In this document: positions 4,434-5,791 of the stretch, one piece after another
Numbering within the stretch: position 1 is the stretch's first letter
How the letters are laid out: every line of letters starts with the position of its first letter
Source: Myxococcales bacterium
Lineage (GTDB): Bacteria; Myxococcota; Bradymonadia; UBA7976; UBA1532
Assembly: GCA_020430675.1 (NCBI GenBank)
Contig: JAGQJJ010000297.1
Coordinates: 1-5,791, forward strand
Length of the DNA: 5,791 bases
Reading direction: 5' to 3'
Made by a program: the position numbers and the translations under genes
Notes under the pieces: model-generated
What the model was told of the DNA's origin: nothing
Databases searched by the model: none
The model's input: the letters and a program-made list of their open reading frames with translations, nothing else

Positions 4434-5687
4434 ATGAGTTACAAGGTCGCTGATATCACCCTCGCCGCCGCTGGTCGCGACAAGATCGCCTGGGCCGAGT
4501 CCCGTATGCCGGTGCTGATGGCGCTGCGCGAGCAGTACGGCAAGACGAAGCCGCTCGCGGGCATGCGCATCGCCGGTTGCCTGCACGTCACCAAAGAGAC
4601 CGCGGTGCTGGTGCGCACGCTGGCCGCGGCGGGCGCCGAGATCTCGTGGTCGGGCTGCAACCCGCTGTCGACGCAAGACGACGTGGCGGCGGCGCTGGCC
4701 GACGAGGGCTTCTCGATCTATGCGTGGCATGGCATGAGCGTCGAGGAGTTCTACTGGTGCATCGACCGCACCCTGGACTTCAAGCCGACCCTGACGCTCG
4801 ATGACGGGGCCGACCTGATCATGCGGGTGCACACCAAGTTCCCCGAGCTGTCGGCGACGGTCATCGGCGGCACTGAAGAGACCACGACCGGCGTGCATCG
4901 CCTGCGCGCGATGGCCGACGCGGGCCAGCTTCGCTACCCGGTGATCGCGGTCAACGACGCCGAGACGAAGTGGGACTTCGACAACGTGTATGGCACCGGC
5001 CAGTCGAGCCTGGATGGCATCCTGCGCGCGACCAGCGTGCTGCTCGCCGGCAAGAACTTCGTGGTCGCCGGTTACGGCCACTGCGGCCGCGGCTGTGCCC
5101 AGCGCGCCAAGGGCATGGGCAGCAACGTCATCGTCACCGAGATCAAGCCCACCGCGGCCCTGAAGGCCACGCTGGAGGGCATGCGGGTGATGACGATGGA
5201 TCAGGCCGCCGCCGAGGGCGACGTGTTCATCACCGCGACCGGCATGAAAGATGTCATCGTGGGCCGCCACTTTGCGTCGATGCGCGACGGTGCGATCATC
5301 TGCAACACCGGGCATTACGACTGCGAGATCAACATCGGCGAGTTGGAGGCCCAGGCCGAGTCGTGGCGCACGATTCGGCCGAGCTGCGAAGAGTTCACGA
5401 TGAAGGATGGCCGCCGCATCTACCTGCTCGCGCGCGGCCGCCTCGTGAACCTGGCCGCCGCCGAAGGGCACCCGAGCGAGGTCATGGACATGAGCTTCGC
5501 CAACCAGTTCCTGGGCATGATCCACATGGCCCAGCAGGGCAAGTCGCTGGAGGTCAAGGTCCACGACATCCCCGAGGAGCAGGACCAGGAGCTGGCGCAG
5601 GTCAAGCTGCAGACCATGGGCATCGAGATCGACGCGCTGACCCCGGAGCAGGTCGCCTACGGCAGCAACTACCTCGAGGGGACCTGA
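4434..5687 (+). CDS. ahcY: S-adenosylhomocysteine hydrolase, short archaeal/Thermotoga-like type
   Basis: AhcY reversibly splits S-adenosylhomocysteine into adenosine and homocysteine with tightly bound NAD. It removes the product inhibitor of methyltransferases and feeds the methionine cycle in the cytoplasm. The product has 417 residues, shorter than the usual 430-470 of most bacteria. Substrate-domain residues are present: CLHVTKETA (49-57, His51), LDDGADL (122-128), GGTEETTTGVHRL (145-157, Glu148) and NDAETKWDFDNVYGTGQS (174-191, with Lys179, Asp183 and Asn184). The NAD-binding turn is VAGYGHCGRGCA (211-222). GTGQS after the DN motif and CGRG in the dinucleotide site resemble archaeal and Thermotoga enzymes; common bacterial forms have GDVGKG. 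The protein ends YGSNYLEGT, without the Lys-Tyr tail that reaches the partner's NAD site in the common type. Function is very likely; the subtype call rests on remembered family sequences. Confidence 0.93.
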   Translation: MSYKVADITLAAAGRDKIAWAESRMPVLMALREQYGKTKPLAGMRIAGCLHVTKETAVLVRTLAAAGAEISWSGCNPLSTQDDVAAALADEGFSIYAWHGMSVEEFYWCIDRTLDFKPTLTLDDGADLIMRVHTKFPELSATVIGGTEETTTGVHRLRAMADAGQLRYPVIAVNDAETKWDFDNVYGTGQSSLDGILRATSVLLAGKNFVVAGYGHCGRGCAQRAKGMGSNVIVTEIKPTAALKATLEGMRVMTMDQAAAEGDVFITATGMKDVIVGRHFASMRDGAIICNTGHYDCEINIGELEAQAESWRTIRPSCEEFTMKDGRRIYLLARGRLVNLAAAEGHPSEVMDMSFANQFLGMIHMAQQGKSLEVKVHDIPEEQDQELAQVKLQTMGIEIDALTPEQVAYGSNYLEGT

Positions 5688-5692
5688 TCCCC
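5678..5692 (+). other. Small inverted repeat across the ahcY stop codon
   Basis: GGGGA (5678-5682) and TCCCC (5688-5692) flank CCTGA, which contains the TGA stop. A 5-bp stem with a 5-nt loop could form just before the ribosome binding site of the next gene. There is no T-run, so it is not an intrinsic terminator. Likely minor. Confidence 0.25.
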
Positions 5693-5693
5693 C

Positions 5694-5698
5694 AGGAG
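5694..5698 (+). promoter_or_regulatory. Ribosome binding site of the downstream exported-protein gene
   Basis: AGGAG, the strongest Shine-Dalgarno in the window, lies 7 nt before the ATG at 5706 and supports a real gene start at the right edge. Confidence 0.75.
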
Positions 5699-5705
5699 TC
5701 ATCCC

Positions 5706-5791
5706 ATGCGCCCCAACCGCCGCCAGTTCATCGCGGGCCTCAGCGCCGCCGGGCTGCTGCCCGCATGCAAGGGGGGCGAGGGCGCGGACGA
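5706..5791 (+). CDS. Tat-exported, probable lipoprotein, N-terminal fragment
   Basis: Only 28 codons are visible before the window ends. The start MRPNRRQFIAGLSAAGLL has a twin-arginine motif (NRRQFI, with Arg5 and Arg6) followed by a short hydrophobic stretch. LLPAC (17-21) then resembles a lipobox, with Cys21 as the would-be lipidated residue, although Pro just before Ala is not ideal. CKGGEGAD looks like the flexible linker that follows such a Cys. The product is therefore probably exported folded by the Tat pathway and perhaps anchored to a membrane. The gene starts 18 bp after ahcY with no terminator between, so read-through from ahcY is likely. The mature function cannot be told from this fragment. 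Confidence 0.7.
   Translation, partial: MRPNRRQFIAGLSAAGLLPACKGGEGAD

Noticed and set aside
2529..5702. A 1057-codon open frame on the minus strand opposite recF, murA and ahcY
   Set aside because: It runs antisense through three recognised genes. Its His/Arg/Asp/Ala-rich text without motifs is what strong third-position G/C bias gives in the opposing frame. It has no recognisable domain.
1..5791. CRISPR array, tRNA, rRNA or insertion sequence
   Set aside because: No regularly spaced identical repeats of suitable length, no tRNA- or rRNA-like sequence, and no transposase or terminal inverted repeats were seen.

Overview
The window comes from a G+C-rich bacterial chromosome (roughly two-thirds G+C by eye, with G/C strongly favoured at third codon positions). 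It holds the recF end of a replication-gene neighbourhood. The organism is probably a Gram-negative-type bacterium: PyrD is of the quinone-linked class 2, and the last gene begins with a twin-arginine, lipoprotein-like signal. A lineage such as Myxococcota or Bradymonadota would fit, but that placement is a low-confidence inference from gene style only.

Layout: (i) 1-433, minus strand, the N-terminal 144 codons of pyrD (class 2 dihydroorotate dehydrogenase), running off the left edge. (ii) 434-834, a 401-bp gene-free region between the divergent pyrD and dnaN. It looks like a replication-origin or DnaA-control region. It has four exact CTGTG units plus one decayed unit at an exact 11-bp period, five DnaA-box-like sites of the opposite orientation, an A+T-rich core (about 62% A+T over 611-700 by hand count) and a cluster of GATC-centred palindromes. 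(iii) 835-4331, plus strand, a tight cluster dnaN - recF - murA (5-bp and 3-bp gaps), probably one transcript. (iv) 4332-4433, a short intergenic with a near-consensus sigma-70-type promoter, then ahcY (4434-5687). (v) From 5706, the first 28 codons of a Tat-exported, probable lipoprotein, running off the right edge.

How the genes fit together: dnaN (sliding clamp) and recF (gap repair at forks) are a classic origin-proximal pair. dnaA and gyrB, which often flank them, are not in this window: pyrD lies upstream and murA takes the place after recF. murA commits UDP-GlcNAc to peptidoglycan, so the cluster joins replication and wall synthesis. ahcY recycles S-adenosylhomocysteine in the methyl cycle and appears to have its own promoter.

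Most notable points: the helically phased 11-bp array and DnaA-box cluster between pyrD and dnaN; MurA with Asp instead of Cys at the fosfomycin-target position; an AhcY of the short archaeal/Thermotoga type without the usual C-terminal Lys/Tyr tail; and hairpins in the pyrD leader. No clearly new multi-gene system is visible.
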